Below are positions 9,019-17,989 of a DNA stretch of 64,000 nt, piece after piece. Where the stretch lies: the NCBI GenBank assembly GCA_041394725.1, contig JAWKHR010000015.1, positions 71,370-135,369 on the forward strand. Reading direction: 5' to 3'. Each line of letters starts with the position of its first letter. The stretch's first letter is position 1. The DNA is from JAWKHR01 sp041394725. Its GTDB lineage: Bacteria > Acidobacteriota > Vicinamibacteria > Vicinamibacterales > SCN-69-37. The notes under the pieces were generated by a model. That model ran no database searches. It had not been told where the DNA came from and worked only from the letters and a program-made list of their open reading frames with translations. Both the position numbers and the translations under genes were made by a program.

Positions 9019-9054
9019 GCGTCTGAGGGTCGGGGGGCCGGCCCGGAGGAGAGC

Positions 9055-9324
9055 ATGTCGGAAGCGCTGGTGCTTGGCATCGTCCGCCAGGCCATCGAGA
9101 CCGCGGTCATCATCTCGCTGCCCATGCTGGCGGTCGGGCTGGCCGTCGGCGTGCTGGTCAGCATCATGCAGACCATCACCTCGATCCAGGACAACATCCT
9201 GTCGTTCATCCCGCGGGCCGCGGCGATCTTCGTCGTCTTCGCCCTGACGTTCCCGTGGATGCTGCGGGTCGTCACGGGCTTCGCCGCCGCCGTGATCCGC
9301 CAGCTGCCCGACCTGGTGCGATGA
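9055..9324 (+). CDS. fliQ: Flagellar export gate protein FliQ
   Basis: An 89-residue protein with two transmembrane helices, the size and layout of FliQ. The first helix contains A-V-I-I-S-L-P-M-L and the loop has the family pattern M-Q-T-I-T-S-I-Q-D-N-I-L-S-F-I-P. Four copies wrap the FliP-FliR core in the export gate. The ATG has a GGAGGAG ribosome site at 9045-9051. Its stop overlaps the fliR ATG. Confidence 0.97.
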   Translation: MSEALVLGIVRQAIETAVIISLPMLAVGLAVGVLVSIMQTITSIQDNILSFIPRAAAIFVVFALTFPWMLRVVTGFAAAVIRQLPDLVR

Positions 9325-10079
9325 ACGGCTTCGAGTCGGTGGCGACGCTCGCGATCCTGTTCGTGCGCCCGGGCATGCTCGTGCTCGCGACGCCGTTCCT
9401 GGGGTCCAACTACGCGCCGCCGCAGCTGCGGGTGGGCCTGATGGTGCTGCTGACCATCCTGCTCGCGCCGTTCGTCGCCGTGCCCGCGCCGCTCGCCGTC
9501 AGCGGGCTGGTCGCCGTCGTCGCGCGCGAGATGGCCATCGGGCTCGCGATCGCGCTCGCGATCCGGGCCGTCATCGTCGGCGCCGAGTTCGCGGGCCACT
9601 TCTCGGGGTACCAAATCGGCCTCTCCGTCGGATCCTTGATTGACCCGATCACGGGCGTCCGCAACAACATCTTCGCGATCCTGTACGCCAACCTGACGAT
9701 CGTCATCTGCTTCGCGACCAACGCGCACCACCTGGTGCTGCGGGCGCTCGTGGACTCCTACCGGACGCTGCCGATCGGCCTCGGCGGCATCGACCCGGGG
9801 GCGACCGCGGGCGTGGCGGCGCTGCTCGGCGTGGTCTTCGTTCTGGGCGTGCGGATCGCGGCGCCCGTCATCATCGTGCTGCTGCTCGTGGAGCTGGCGC
9901 TGGGCCTCCTCGGCCGCGTGGCGCCGGCGCTCAACGTCATGATCGCGGGCGCCCCCGTGCGCCTGCTGCTCGGGCTGCTCGTCATCAGCGCGACGCTGCT
10001 CGTGCTGCCGTCGCTCGTCCGCACCTACGTGCCGATCGCGCTGCGGGTGGCGGGGCAGCTGGCCGGGGGGCTCCGGTAG
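9321..10079 (+). CDS. fliR: Flagellar export gate protein FliR
   Basis: FliR completes the export gate with FliP and FliQ. The 252-residue protein has six or so hydrophobic segments. Family features include F-V-R-P-G-M-L-V-L-A-T-P-F-L-G near the N-terminus, the Q-I-G-L-S-V-G-S-L-I-D-P segment, and L-L-V-E-L-A-L-G-L-L-G-R-V-A-P-A-L-N-V. The ATG overlaps the fliQ stop by four bases. It ends three bases before flhB. Confidence 0.96.
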   Translation: MNGFESVATLAILFVRPGMLVLATPFLGSNYAPPQLRVGLMVLLTILLAPFVAVPAPLAVSGLVAVVAREMAIGLAIALAIRAVIVGAEFAGHFSGYQIGLSVGSLIDPITGVRNNIFAILYANLTIVICFATNAHHLVLRALVDSYRTLPIGLGGIDPGATAGVAALLGVVFVLGVRIAAPVIIVLLLVELALGLLGRVAPALNVMIAGAPVRLLLGLLVISATLLVLPSLVRTYVPIALRVAGQLAGGLR

Positions 10080-10082
10080 GCC

Positions 10083-11156
10083 ATGGCGTCGCAGGGCGGC
10101 GGGGAGCGCCACGAGAAACCCACCAGCAAGCGCATCAAGGACGCGCGCGAGAAGGGCCAGGTCGCCCGGAGCCGCGACCTGTCGGGCGCGCTGTCGCTCT
10201 TCGGCGTCACGCTCGCGCTCGCGTGGTTCGGCGGCACGATGATCGCCAACGCCACGTGGCGGATGCAGGCGGCCTTCACGACGGCCGGCGACCAGGCCCG
10301 CGCCACGCTCGAGCCCAGCTACATCGCCTCGACGTTCCGTGCCGACGGCTGGCTGCTGTGCGTGATCCTCGGCCCGCCGGTGGTGGCCGCCGCGCTGTTC
10401 TCGATGGCGGGCAGCTTCGCCCAGATCGGGTTCGCGTTCTCGCCGAAGGCGCTCCACGTCAACTGGAACCGCCTCAACCCGTCGTCGGGCTTCGCCCGCC
10501 TCGGGCCGAAGCAGGCGCTGCCCGAGCTCGTCAAGGCGTTCGTCGGCATCGCCGCGGTGGGCTCCGTCGCGTGGCTGTTCCTCTGGCAGTTCACGCCGCT
10601 GGCGGTGGGGCTCACCGGGATGCACCCGGTCGACGCCGCCGCGTACGGCTGGGACCGGCTCTGGACGCTGCTCTGGCGCGCGTGTCTGGTGCTCGCGTTC
10701 CTGGCGGGCGCCGACTACGGGCTCCAGTACTGGCGCTGGTACGACCAGCTGAAGATGACGCGCCAGGAAGTGCGCGACGAGGCGCGGCTCCAGGAAGGCA
10801 GCCCCGAGATCAAGGCGCGCGTGCGGCGCGCCCAGCGCGAGATGAGCCAGCGGCGGATGCTGCAGGCCGTCAAGACCGCCACGGTCGTGGTCACCAACCC
10901 GACCCACTTCGCCGTGGCGCTCGATACCGGCGCACCGAGATGGTCGCGCCGGTCGTGGTGGCCAAGGGGGGACCTGATGGCCGCGAAGATCCGCGAGGTC
11001 GCGGCGCGCCACGGCGTGCCCATCGTCGAGAACGTCACGCTCGCCCGCGCGCTGCACGCCGGCGTCGAGGTGGGCGAGACCATTCCGGCGGCGCTCTTCG
11101 GCGCCGTCGCCGAAGTGCTGGCGTACTCCGTGCGCCTCAAGCAGCTGGTGCTCTGA
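10083..11156 (+). CDS. flhB: Export-switch protein FlhB with an internal out-of-frame segment
   Basis: FlhB selects export substrates and changes specificity after self-cleavage at NPTH. The 357-residue protein begins with the usual K-P-T-S-K-R-I-K-D-A-R-E-K-G-Q-V-A-R-S, has four membrane segments, and carries the NPTH motif at residues 272-275. Just after it, residues about 280-296 read D-T-G-A-P-R-W-S-R-R-S-W-W-P-R-G instead of the expected R-Y-x-x-x-x-M-V-A-P-V-V-V-A-K-G. The expected residues sit in another frame of the same DNA. One base appears missing near 10921 and one G extra in the six-G run at 10966-10971; the second restores the frame. The rest is normal. Confidence 0.95.
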   Translation: MASQGGGERHEKPTSKRIKDAREKGQVARSRDLSGALSLFGVTLALAWFGGTMIANATWRMQAAFTTAGDQARATLEPSYIASTFRADGWLLCVILGPPVVAAALFSMAGSFAQIGFAFSPKALHVNWNRLNPSSGFARLGPKQALPELVKAFVGIAAVGSVAWLFLWQFTPLAVGLTGMHPVDAAAYGWDRLWTLLWRACLVLAFLAGADYGLQYWRWYDQLKMTRQEVRDEARLQEGSPEIKARVRRAQREMSQRRMLQAVKTATVVVTNPTHFAVALDTGAPRWSRRSWWPRGDLMAAKIREVAARHGVPIVENVTLARALHAGVEVGETIPAALFGAVAEVLAYSVRLKQLVL

Positions 11157-11180
11157 CGGAGCGCCCTGAAGAACCGCGTC

Positions 11181-13233
11181 ATGTCCACCGCCACCGCCAC
11201 CGCCACCGCGCTCCGGCCCGCCTTCCGCCCGGCCCACCTGCTCGCGCCCACGGCCGTCATGGCCGTCGTGCTGCTGATGGTGGTGCCGCTGCCGCCGATC
11301 GTCCTCGACCTGCTCCTGTCGATCGACATCGGCCTCGCGGTCGTGCTCCTGCTGACCGCGATCTACGTGCGGCAGCCGGTCGAGTTCTCGGTCTTCCCGT
11401 CGTTGCTTCTCCTGCTCACGCTGATCCGGCTGTCGCTCAACGTCGCGTCCACGCGGCTCGTCCTGCTCAACGGTGCGCAGGGCATCGACGCCGCCGGCCA
11501 CGTGATCATGTCGTTCGGGCAGTTCGTCGTCGGCGGCAACTTCGTCGTCGGCATCGTCGTCTTCGCGGTGCTCATCGTCATCCAGTTCCTCGTCATCAAC
11601 CACGGCGCGGTCCGCATCTCGGAGGTCACCGCGCGGTTCACCCTCGACGCGATGCCGGGCCGCCAGATGGCGATCGACGCCGACCTGAACGCGGGCGCGA
11701 TCGACGAGCAGGAGGCGCGGATCCGCCGCGACCGCGTGCGCCGCGAGGCCGACTTCTACGGCGCCATGGACGGCGCGATCCGCTTCACCCAGCGCGACGC
11801 GCTGGCCGCGGTCATCATCACGTTCGTCAACATCATCGCCGGACTCATCATCGGCGTCGTCCAGCACGGCCTCGACCTGGCCACCGCGGCCGAGACCTAC
11901 ACGATCCTGACCGTGGGCGAGGGCCTCGTCACCGCCATCCCGGCGCTGCTCGTCTCCATGTCGGGCGGCCTCATCACGACGCGCGCCGCCTCCGAGTCGA
12001 ACCTCGGCGAGGAGGTCGCTATCCAGCTGCTCGCGCGGTCGCGGCCGCTGGCGGTCGCCGCGGCGGTGCTCGTCGGGCTCGCCCTGATTCCGGGCCTCCC
12101 GAAGGTCTCGTTCCTGCTCGTGGCCGCCGTGCTCGGCGGCCGCCTGGGCCAACCGGGCGACGGGGCGGACGCCGCGGTCGCCGAGGTCGAGGAGGCGCCG
12201 CCCGCCGACGCGGTCGACGCCGTCGTGGCCGTCGATCCGCTCGATCGAGGTCGGCTACGCCCTCGTCACCATCGTGGACGAGAAGCAGGGCGGCACGCTG
12301 CTCAGCCGCGTCAAGTCGATCCGCCGCCAGATCGCCTCAGAGACCGGGATGGTCGTGCCGCCCGTGCACGTCGCCGACAACCTGCAGCTCGGCCCGCGCA
12401 CCTACGCGATCCTCGTCAAGGGCGTCGAGGTCGCCCGCGGCGACCTGTTCCCGGACCGGCTGCTCGCGATCAACCCCGGCACCGTCTCGGCGAAGCTCGA
12501 CGGCGTCAACACCCGCGAGCCGGCCTTCGGCCTGCCCGCCGTCTGGATTGCGGCCGACCGGCGCGACGCCGCCCTCGCGGCCGGCTACACCGTCGTGGAC
12601 CCGACGACCGCGCTCTCGACGCACCTCTCCGAGGTCATCCGCGCCTTCCTGCCGGACCTGCTCACGCGGCAGCAGACCAAGGACCTCGTCGACCGCATCG
12701 CGCAGACCTCGCCGAAGCTCGTCGAGGAACTGGTGCCGAAGGTCGCCTCGATCGGCGACGTCCAGCGCGTGCTCCGCCAGCTCCTGCGCGAGCGCGTCCC
12801 CGTCCGCGACCTGACGACCATCCTCGAGGCCATGGCCGACGCCTCGACCGCGTCGAAGGACCCCGACGTGGTCGGGGAGGCCGTGCGCGCCGCCGTCGGC
12901 CGGGCCATCTGCCGGCCCTACCAGTCCGACAACGGCGAGCTGCGGGTCATCACCCTCTCGCCGGCCGTCGAGGACACCCTGGCCGGCTCGCTGACCCGGA
13001 CCGACCGCGGGACCGTCCTGGCCGTGGACCCGGCCAAGGCCCAGATCCTGGCCCAGCGGCTGGGGGAGGCGCTGGCCACGGAGGATCTGGCACAGCCTGT
13101 GCTTTTGTGTTCCCCGACGCTGCGGCCGCACCTCTGGCGCCTGTTCTCGCGGGCGCTGCCGCACGTCGCGGTCTTGTCGCACGCCGAGGTGCCACCACAG
13201 GTTCGCGTCGTCTCGGTGGCGACGCTGGAGTGA
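11181..13233 (+). CDS. flhA: Export gate protein FlhA, split by a frameshift
   Basis: FlhA is the ion-driven core of the export gate, with an N-terminal membrane domain and a large cytoplasmic ring domain. The membrane half reads in one frame from ATG 11181 to about 12240: V-E-F-S-V-F-P-S-L-L-L-L-x-T, the R-I-S-E-V-T-A-R-F-T-L-D-A-M-P-G-R-Q-M-A-I-D-A-D-L-N-A-G segment and E-G-L-V-x-A-I-P-A-L-L. The cytoplasmic half continues in another frame to 13233: I-E-V-G-Y-A-L-V-T-I-V-D, then R-R-Q-I-A-S-E-T-G, then L-A-I-N-P-G. Together they give about 684 residues, a normal FlhA. A two-base loss (or one-base gain) near 12238-12247 breaks the frame in the family's D-P-L-x-I-E-x-G-Y motif. It may be a sequencing error or a real mutation. 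Confidence 0.93.
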
Positions 13234-13234
13234 C

Positions 13235-14263
13235 ATGCACGTCAAGCGCGTTTACCGTCCGACCGTGCGGGAAGCCCTGGCTGAGGCGCGTGCCCAGCTG
13301 GGCCCGGGGGCGCTGGTCCTCTCGACCGAGCTCGTCCCGGCGGCCGGCTGGCGCGGCTGGCTCGGCCAGCGGGTCGTCCGCCTGACCGCCGCCGCCGAGC
13401 GCCCGGCTCCCGAGCCGGCGCCCGCCGAGGTGTCGGCCCGACGGCCGGACGTGACGGCGGACCGACAGCCGGAGCCCGAGATCACCACGGCCGGACGGCT
13501 GGGGGTGGTGGCGCGGCTGACCGCGGCGGGTCTGGACCGTGGGCTGGCGGCGTCGATTGCCTCGAGGCTGAGCGACCACGAGTGCCGCCTGGCCTCCGAG
13601 GACTCGCTGCGTGCCGCGCTGACCGCCGAGCTCGAGGCCATCGCGGCCTCGGACCCCGACTACGCCCGCTGCGAGGTCTTCGTCGGCCCCCCCGGGGTGG
13701 GCAAGACGACGACGATCGCGAAGATCGCCGCGCAGGAGCGCGCGCGGCACGGCCGTACGCTCGCGCTCGTGGCCGCGGATGCCTTCCGCGCCGGTGCCGT
13801 CGACCAGCTCCGGAGCTACGCGGCGATCGTGCAGTCGCCGTTCCGCGTCGCGCGCAGCGCCGAGGAACTGGGCGCCGCGCTGTCGGCTGCGCGCATCCCG
13901 GCCCTGGTCGACACCGCCGGCCGGTCGCCGGCCGACGAGGCGATGGCCGGGTTCGCGGAGGTGCTCGAGCGCCGCCGCAGCGTGCGCACGCACCTGGTGC
14001 TCGCCGCCGACACCTCGCCGGTGGCCGCGCGCCGCATCTTCGACCGCTACGCGCCGCTCCGGCCGAGCCGCGTGGTGATCACCAAGCTCGACGAATCGGA
14101 TTCGGTCATGCCTCTGCTCGGCGTCGTCCGCGACCAGGGCCTGCCCGTGTCCTACCTGGCCGGGGGGCAGCGCGTGCCGGAGGATCTCTGGCGCGCGACG
14201 CCGGCGGTGCTCGCCGCCACGCTGCTGGGCGACCCGGCGCTGGAGGATCGGACGTGCCACTGA
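13235..14263 (+). CDS. flhF: Flagellar placement GTPase FlhF
   Basis: FlhF is an SRP-type GTPase that sets flagellar position or number, controlled by FlhG. The 342-residue protein starts with the usual V-K-R-V-Y-R-P-T-V-R-E-A-L-A-E-A-R-A-Q-L-G-P-x-A segment. A short variable B region follows, then a GTPase domain with G1 (GPPGVGKTTT, about 150-159), D-A-F-R-A-G-A-V-D-Q-L, the G3-type V-D-T-A-G-R and the G4-type T-K-L-D-E. The ATG is one base after the flhA stop. The end overlaps flhG by ten bases. Confidence 0.96.
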   Translation: MHVKRVYRPTVREALAEARAQLGPGALVLSTELVPAAGWRGWLGQRVVRLTAAAERPAPEPAPAEVSARRPDVTADRQPEPEITTAGRLGVVARLTAAGLDRGLAASIASRLSDHECRLASEDSLRAALTAELEAIAASDPDYARCEVFVGPPGVGKTTTIAKIAAQERARHGRTLALVAADAFRAGAVDQLRSYAAIVQSPFRVARSAEELGAALSAARIPALVDTAGRSPADEAMAGFAEVLERRRSVRTHLVLAADTSPVAARRIFDRYAPLRPSRVVITKLDESDSVMPLLGVVRDQGLPVSYLAGGQRVPEDLWRATPAVLAATLLGDPALEDRTCH

Positions 14264-15105
14264 CGCCCGCGCGGCCGCCGGCCACCACGATTGCCGTCAC
14301 GAGCGGCAAGGGTGGCGTCGGCAAGACCAGCCTGACGATCAACCTCGCCGTGTCGATGGCGCGTCTCGGTCACCGGGTCGGCATCCTCGACGCGGACTTC
14401 GCGCTCGGCAACATCGACGTGCTGCTGGGCCTGACGCCGGAGCATCACCTGGGCGCGGTGCTCGACGGCACGAAGCGCGTCGGCGACGTCATGCTCGAGG
14501 GGCCGTCCGGCGTGCGGATCATCCCGGCGGGCAGCGGCGTGCGTGAGCTCGCGGCGCTCGACGAGGTGCGGTGGGCGCGGCTGCGCGAGGCGATCCGCGA
14601 GGCCGCGTCGATGCTCGACTTCCTGTTGATCGACACGGCCACCGGCCTGACCGACAACGTGCTCGACCTCGTCCAGCTCGCCGACTACGTGCTCGTCCTG
14701 ACCTCGTACGACCCGGCGGCCGTCGTCGACGCCTACGCGATGATCAAGTGCATCACCGCCGGCAACCGCCAGAAGGAGATTGGCGTCGTCGTCAACTCCG
14801 CGTCGGACGCCGAGCAGGGCACGATCGTCTTCCGTCAGATTTCGCTCGCGGCCGATCGGTTCCTCAACCGGCAGCTGCGCTACGACGGGCACGTCGTCGA
14901 GGACCACGCCGTCCGCGACGCCGGCCTGACGCAGTCGCCGCTGGTGGGGTCCGACAACCCGGGCCCGGCGGGCCGCTGCATCCGCCGGCTGGCCTGCAAG
15001 CTGGTCGCCTCGCGACCGTCCGCGTCGGGCCCGTGGCCCGGGCCGCTGGGCCTGGTGCCGGCGACGGGCGCGGCCGCGGGCGTGGGAGCCCCGCCATGCG
15101 CGTGA
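14254..15105 (+). CDS. flhG: MinD-like ATPase FlhG (FleN/YlxH)
   Basis: FlhG limits flagellar number by stimulating FlhF GTPase and, in some species, restraining the master regulator. The 283-residue protein has a deviant Walker A box (GKGGVGKTS, about 17-25), the D-A-D-F-A-L-G-N-I-D-V-L-L-G-L segment and the I-D-T-A-T-G-L-T-D-N-V switch region. The GTG start overlaps flhF. The C-terminal 25 residues are a Gly/Pro/Ala-rich tail that overlaps the start of fliA, and no clear MinD-type amphipathic membrane helix is visible there. Confidence 0.95.
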   Translation: MPLTPARPPATTIAVTSGKGGVGKTSLTINLAVSMARLGHRVGILDADFALGNIDVLLGLTPEHHLGAVLDGTKRVGDVMLEGPSGVRIIPAGSGVRELAALDEVRWARLREAIREAASMLDFLLIDTATGLTDNVLDLVQLADYVLVLTSYDPAAVVDAYAMIKCITAGNRQKEIGVVVNSASDAEQGTIVFRQISLAADRFLNRQLRYDGHVVEDHAVRDAGLTQSPLVGSDNPGPAGRCIRRLACKLVASRPSASGPWPGPLGLVPATGAAAGVGAPPCA

Positions 15106-15845
15106 GACCGCCGGCCGTCGATCGGGCCGAGCGCGACGCGCTCGTGCTGGCGCACGTGGACCTGGTGAAGGCGATGGCGAGCCGGCTCGGCCGCCGCCTG
15201 CCGGCGCAGGTCGAGGTGCCGGACCTCGTGAGCGTCGGGGTGCTGGGACTCATCGACGCGGCCACGCGGTACCAGCCGTCGCTCGGCGTGCCGTTCGAGG
15301 CCTTCGCGCGCCGGCGGATCAACGGCGCGATGCTCGACGCGCTGCGCGGGCTGGACTGGGTGCCGCGCTCGGTGCGCCGGCTGCAGCGCGACGTGGACCG
15401 CGCGATCGGCGACCTGCGCCACGCGCTCGGGCGCGAGCCGGAGGCGCCCGAGATCGCCGAGGCGCTCGGCGTGACCGAGGACGTCTACGGCGAGATGCTC
15501 GACGAGCTGCGCTCGGCCGACCTGGCCGTGATGCGGCAGTCCGGCGGCGAGCGCGACGGCTTCAACGAGATCGAGGTCGCGATCGACGGCGGCGACGGCC
15601 CGCACTCGCTGCTCGAGCGCAACGAGCTGCGCCGGCGGCTGGCCGAGGCGCTCGCCAAGCTGCCGCCGCGCGAACGCCACATCCTCGCGCTCTACTACGA
15701 CCAGGAACTCACGCTCGCCGAGATCGGCGAGGTCATCGGCGTCGGGGAGTCGCGCGTGTCCCAGCTGCGGAGCCAGGCCATCGCCCGGCTGCGCTCGCTG
15801 ATGCGCGAGTCCATCGACGGCTACCAGGGACGGCAGGCGTCATGA
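15096..15845 (+). CDS. fliA: Flagellar sigma factor FliA (sigma-28)
   Basis: FliA directs RNA polymerase to late flagellar genes and is held inactive by FlgM until the hook is finished. The 249-residue sequence has region 2 (L-V-S-V-G-V-L-G-L-I-D-A-A-x-R-Y and F-E-A-F-A-R-R-R-I-N-G-A-M-L-D), region 3 (L-G-R-E-P-E-A-P-E-I-A-E-A-L-G-V) and region 4 (L-A-E-I-G-E-V-I-G-V-G-E-S-R-V-S-Q-L). It lacks region 1.1, as expected. The ATG overlaps flhG by ten bases; the TGA overlaps the fliM ATG. Three promoters matching its consensus occur in this window. Confidence 0.95.
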   Translation: MRVRPPAVDRAERDALVLAHVDLVKAMASRLGRRLPAQVEVPDLVSVGVLGLIDAATRYQPSLGVPFEAFARRRINGAMLDALRGLDWVPRSVRRLQRDVDRAIGDLRHALGREPEAPEIAEALGVTEDVYGEMLDELRSADLAVMRQSGGERDGFNEIEVAIDGGDGPHSLLERNELRRRLAEALAKLPPRERHILALYYDQELTLAEIGEVIGVGESRVSQLRSQAIARLRSLMRESIDGYQGRQAS

Positions 15846-16828
15846 CGGGCCGCATTCTGTCGCAGGACGAGATCGACGCGCTGCTCTCGGTCGCCGCCGG
15901 GGCCAACGCCCAGAAGTCGGCCGCCGCCGTCGGCCCGGTGACGCGCTACAACTTCCGGCGCCCGGACCGCGTCTCGAAGGAGCAGATCCACGCGCTGCAG
16001 TTCCTCCACGAGCGCTGCGCGCGGAACCTCTCGACCGCGTTTTCCGCGCACCTGCGGACCGCGATCACCCTCTCGGTGGCGTCCGTCGAGCAGCTCTCCT
16101 ACGGCGAGTTCCTCGGCGCGCTCACCGACCCGACCGCGTTCTACGCCCTCGCCATCGACGGCTTCGAGGACCTGGGCGCGCTCGAGATCAACCCGGCGAT
16201 CGCCTTCGCGATGCTCGACCGCATGCTCGGCGGCAACGGCCAGCCGACGCCGGTCAACCGGCCGCTCACCGAGATCGAGCAGCACGTGGTCGACGACGCG
16301 GTGCGGCGCCTGCTGGACGGCTTCTCCGAGGCCTGGCGCCCGGTGACGCAGCTGACGTTCCGCATCCGCGCGCGCGAGACCCGCCCGCAGATGCTGCAGG
16401 TCGCCGCGCCCAACGAGATCGTCGTCTCGGTGGTCTTCGACGTGAAGGTCGGCGACGTGCGCGGCCTGATCCAGCTCTGCATCCCGACCAACGTGGTCGA
16501 GACGGCCGGCACCTACTTCGCGAAGGCCTGGCAGCGCCAGCGGCGCGAGCTCACGGCCACCGAGCGCCAGTGGCTCGACGAGAACCTCGGCCGCGTGCCG
16601 GTGCCGCTCGTGCCGCTCATCCGGACCCGGCTCAAGGCGGCGGCCGTGCTGGCGCTCAAGCTCGGCGAGGTGGTCGCGCTGCCCCTGGCGGCCGACCAGC
16701 CGCTGGACCTGTATGCGGGCGGCGTGCGCAAGTTCACGGGCCGCCTCGCCTCCGACAACGGACGACTGATGGTGATGGTCGAGGGACGCGTGGACGAGAC
16801 CGCGCTCGCGGCCAGGGGAGCGGCGTGA
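15842..16828 (+). CDS. fliM: Flagellar motor switch protein FliM
   Basis: FliM forms the middle of the C ring and binds phosphorylated CheY. The 328-residue protein begins I-L-S-Q-D-E-I-D-A-L-L, the conserved CheY-binding N-terminal peptide. The middle CheC-like domain (about 45-225) and C-terminal SpoA domain (about 240-320) follow. G-G-N-G, F-x-x-A-W and the L-P-L-A-A-D segment are visible. No chemotaxis genes are in the window, although the CheY-binding peptide predicts CheY elsewhere. The gene overlaps fliA and precedes a FliN/FliY-type gene. Confidence 0.96.
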   Translation: MTGRILSQDEIDALLSVAAGANAQKSAAAVGPVTRYNFRRPDRVSKEQIHALQFLHERCARNLSTAFSAHLRTAITLSVASVEQLSYGEFLGALTDPTAFYALAIDGFEDLGALEINPAIAFAMLDRMLGGNGQPTPVNRPLTEIEQHVVDDAVRRLLDGFSEAWRPVTQLTFRIRARETRPQMLQVAAPNEIVVSVVFDVKVGDVRGLIQLCIPTNVVETAGTYFAKAWQRQRRELTATERQWLDENLGRVPVPLVPLIRTRLKAAAVLALKLGEVVALPLAADQPLDLYAGGVRKFTGRLASDNGRLMVMVEGRVDETALAARGAA

Positions 16829-16829
16829 C

Positions 16830-17567
16830 ATGAGGATGCACCTGACGACCGAGGCCGTGACCGCGGCCCTGATCGACGCGATGGCCCAGGCGTGGGGCAG
16901 CCGCGCGGGCAGCGTGACGGCCACGCCGGGCGAGACCGGCGGCGACGAGGGCTGGCTCGCCACGTGGACGCTCGCCGGGTCCGTCCAGGGGGCCGTCTCG
17001 CTCTGGTTCGAGCGCGCGTCGACGATCGATGCTGCCCGGACCGTGCTCCAGCTCGCCGAACCGCCCGCCGACGCCGACGTCCAGGACTGGCTGCGCGGCC
17101 TGCTGGCCGACGCGCTGACCGCGTTCCTGGCCGCGCCCCCGTTCGCGGGCGTGACGGCCGGCGAGGTCACCCTCGCCCCCGGCGCGGCCCCCGAGGGCGC
17201 CGCGCGTCATGACCTGGCCGCCGCCGACATGCCCGCCTGGCACGTGGCCGCGGGCGCCGCCGTGACCACCGCCACCGCCGGGTCGTCGCACGCGGCCGAC
17301 GACGACCGCCTGTCGGCCGTGCTCGACGTCGAGCTGCCGCTCGTCGTGCGGTTCGGCCGCGCGGTCATGCCGTTCCGCGCGCTCGCCGGCCTCGGGCCGG
17401 GCTCGGTCGTCGACATGGGCCGGTCGCCGGAGGAACCCGTGGAACTGCTCGTCGGCGAGCGCCTGATCGCGCGCGGCGAGGTCGTGGTGGTCGGCGGCAA
17501 CTACGGCGTCCGGATCACCGAGCTCACCGGCGCGCGGGCGTCGAGTCTCGACGAGAGGAGCGCGTGA
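16830..17567 (+). CDS. FliN/FliY-type motor switch protein (long copy)
   Basis: A 245-residue protein whose C-terminal 80 residues are a FliN SpoA domain (L-D-V-E-L-P-L-V-V-R-F-G, then E-E-P-V-E-L-L-V-G-E-R-L-I-A-R-G-E-V-V-V-V-G-G-N-Y-G-V-R-I). The N-terminal ~150 residues are different and resemble a weak CheC/FliM-middle-type fold, so the architecture is FliY-like. However, the phosphatase motif E-x-x-N expected in active CheC/FliY is not obvious. Position right after fliM is where fliN is usually found. Because a short fliN exists at 7524, the two probably share or divide the C-ring role; which is the main one cannot be told. Confidence 0.82.
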   Translation: MRMHLTTEAVTAALIDAMAQAWGSRAGSVTATPGETGGDEGWLATWTLAGSVQGAVSLWFERASTIDAARTVLQLAEPPADADVQDWLRGLLADALTAFLAAPPFAGVTAGEVTLAPGAAPEGAARHDLAAADMPAWHVAAGAAVTTATAGSSHAADDDRLSAVLDVELPLVVRFGRAVMPFRALAGLGPGSVVDMGRSPEEPVELLVGERLIARGEVVVVGGNYGVRITELTGARASSLDERSA

Positions 17568-17971
17568 TGTCCCTGTGGAACCTGCCCGGCGGCCTGGTGG
17601 CGCTGGTCCTCGTCGCGCTCTACGGCGCGCTGGCGTTCTGGACCGGGCGGCGGCTGCGCGCGCTCCGCCGGATCGAGGAGCGGATGAGCCGGCTGGCCGA
17701 CGGCGTCGCGCTGCTGACGGACACGACCGAGTCGGGGCTGTCGACCGTGATCCGCGAGGTCGAGCACCTGCGAGGCCGGCCCGGCGGCGCGAAGGCCGGC
17801 GGCCGGGCCGCCGTGTCGCGGCGCGTGGCGCGCGCGGCCCGCACGGGCCAGGACGTCGGCGCGATTGCCGCGTCCGAGCGCCTGTCGGAGAGCGAAGTCC
17901 GCCTGCACCTGTCGATGGCCGAGGCCGCGCGCGAGCGCCGGTCCGACGCCGGCGCGACCGCGCAGGCCTGA
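17567..17971 (+). CDS. Small membrane-anchored protein of the flagellar operon (DUF2802-like)
   Basis: A 134-residue protein with one N-terminal transmembrane helix (about 8-24), a basic juxtamembrane stretch (R-R-L-R-A-L-R-R-I-E-E-R), a helical/coiled-coil middle, and a C-terminal part that looks like a short helix-turn-helix (D-V-G-A-I-A-A-S-E-R-L-S-E-S-E-V-R-L-H-L). That layout is seen in DUF2802-type proteins found in flagellar operons of other bacteria. The function is unknown. ATG 17567 is preferred over GTG 17564 because of its spacing from the GAGAGGAG at 17553-17560. It overlaps the fliN/Y stop. Confidence 0.75.
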   Translation: MSLWNLPGGLVALVLVALYGALAFWTGRRLRALRRIEERMSRLADGVALLTDTTESGLSTVIREVEHLRGRPGGAKAGGRAAVSRRVARAARTGQDVGAIAASERLSESEVRLHLSMAEAARERRSDAGATAQA

Positions 17972-17989
17972 GGAGACGAAGGAGGATCC

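Noticed and set aside
10083..11156. Calling flhB a pseudogene
   Set aside because: The two indels cancel and all other motifs are intact, so sequence error or a tolerated local change is more likely.
9015..12152. A 1045-codon reverse-strand open frame opposite fliQ-fliR-flhB-flhA
   Set aside because: It is antisense to well-supported export genes; its product is low-complexity Arg/Asp/His/Glu-rich, as expected from GC-rich third positions lacking stop codons.
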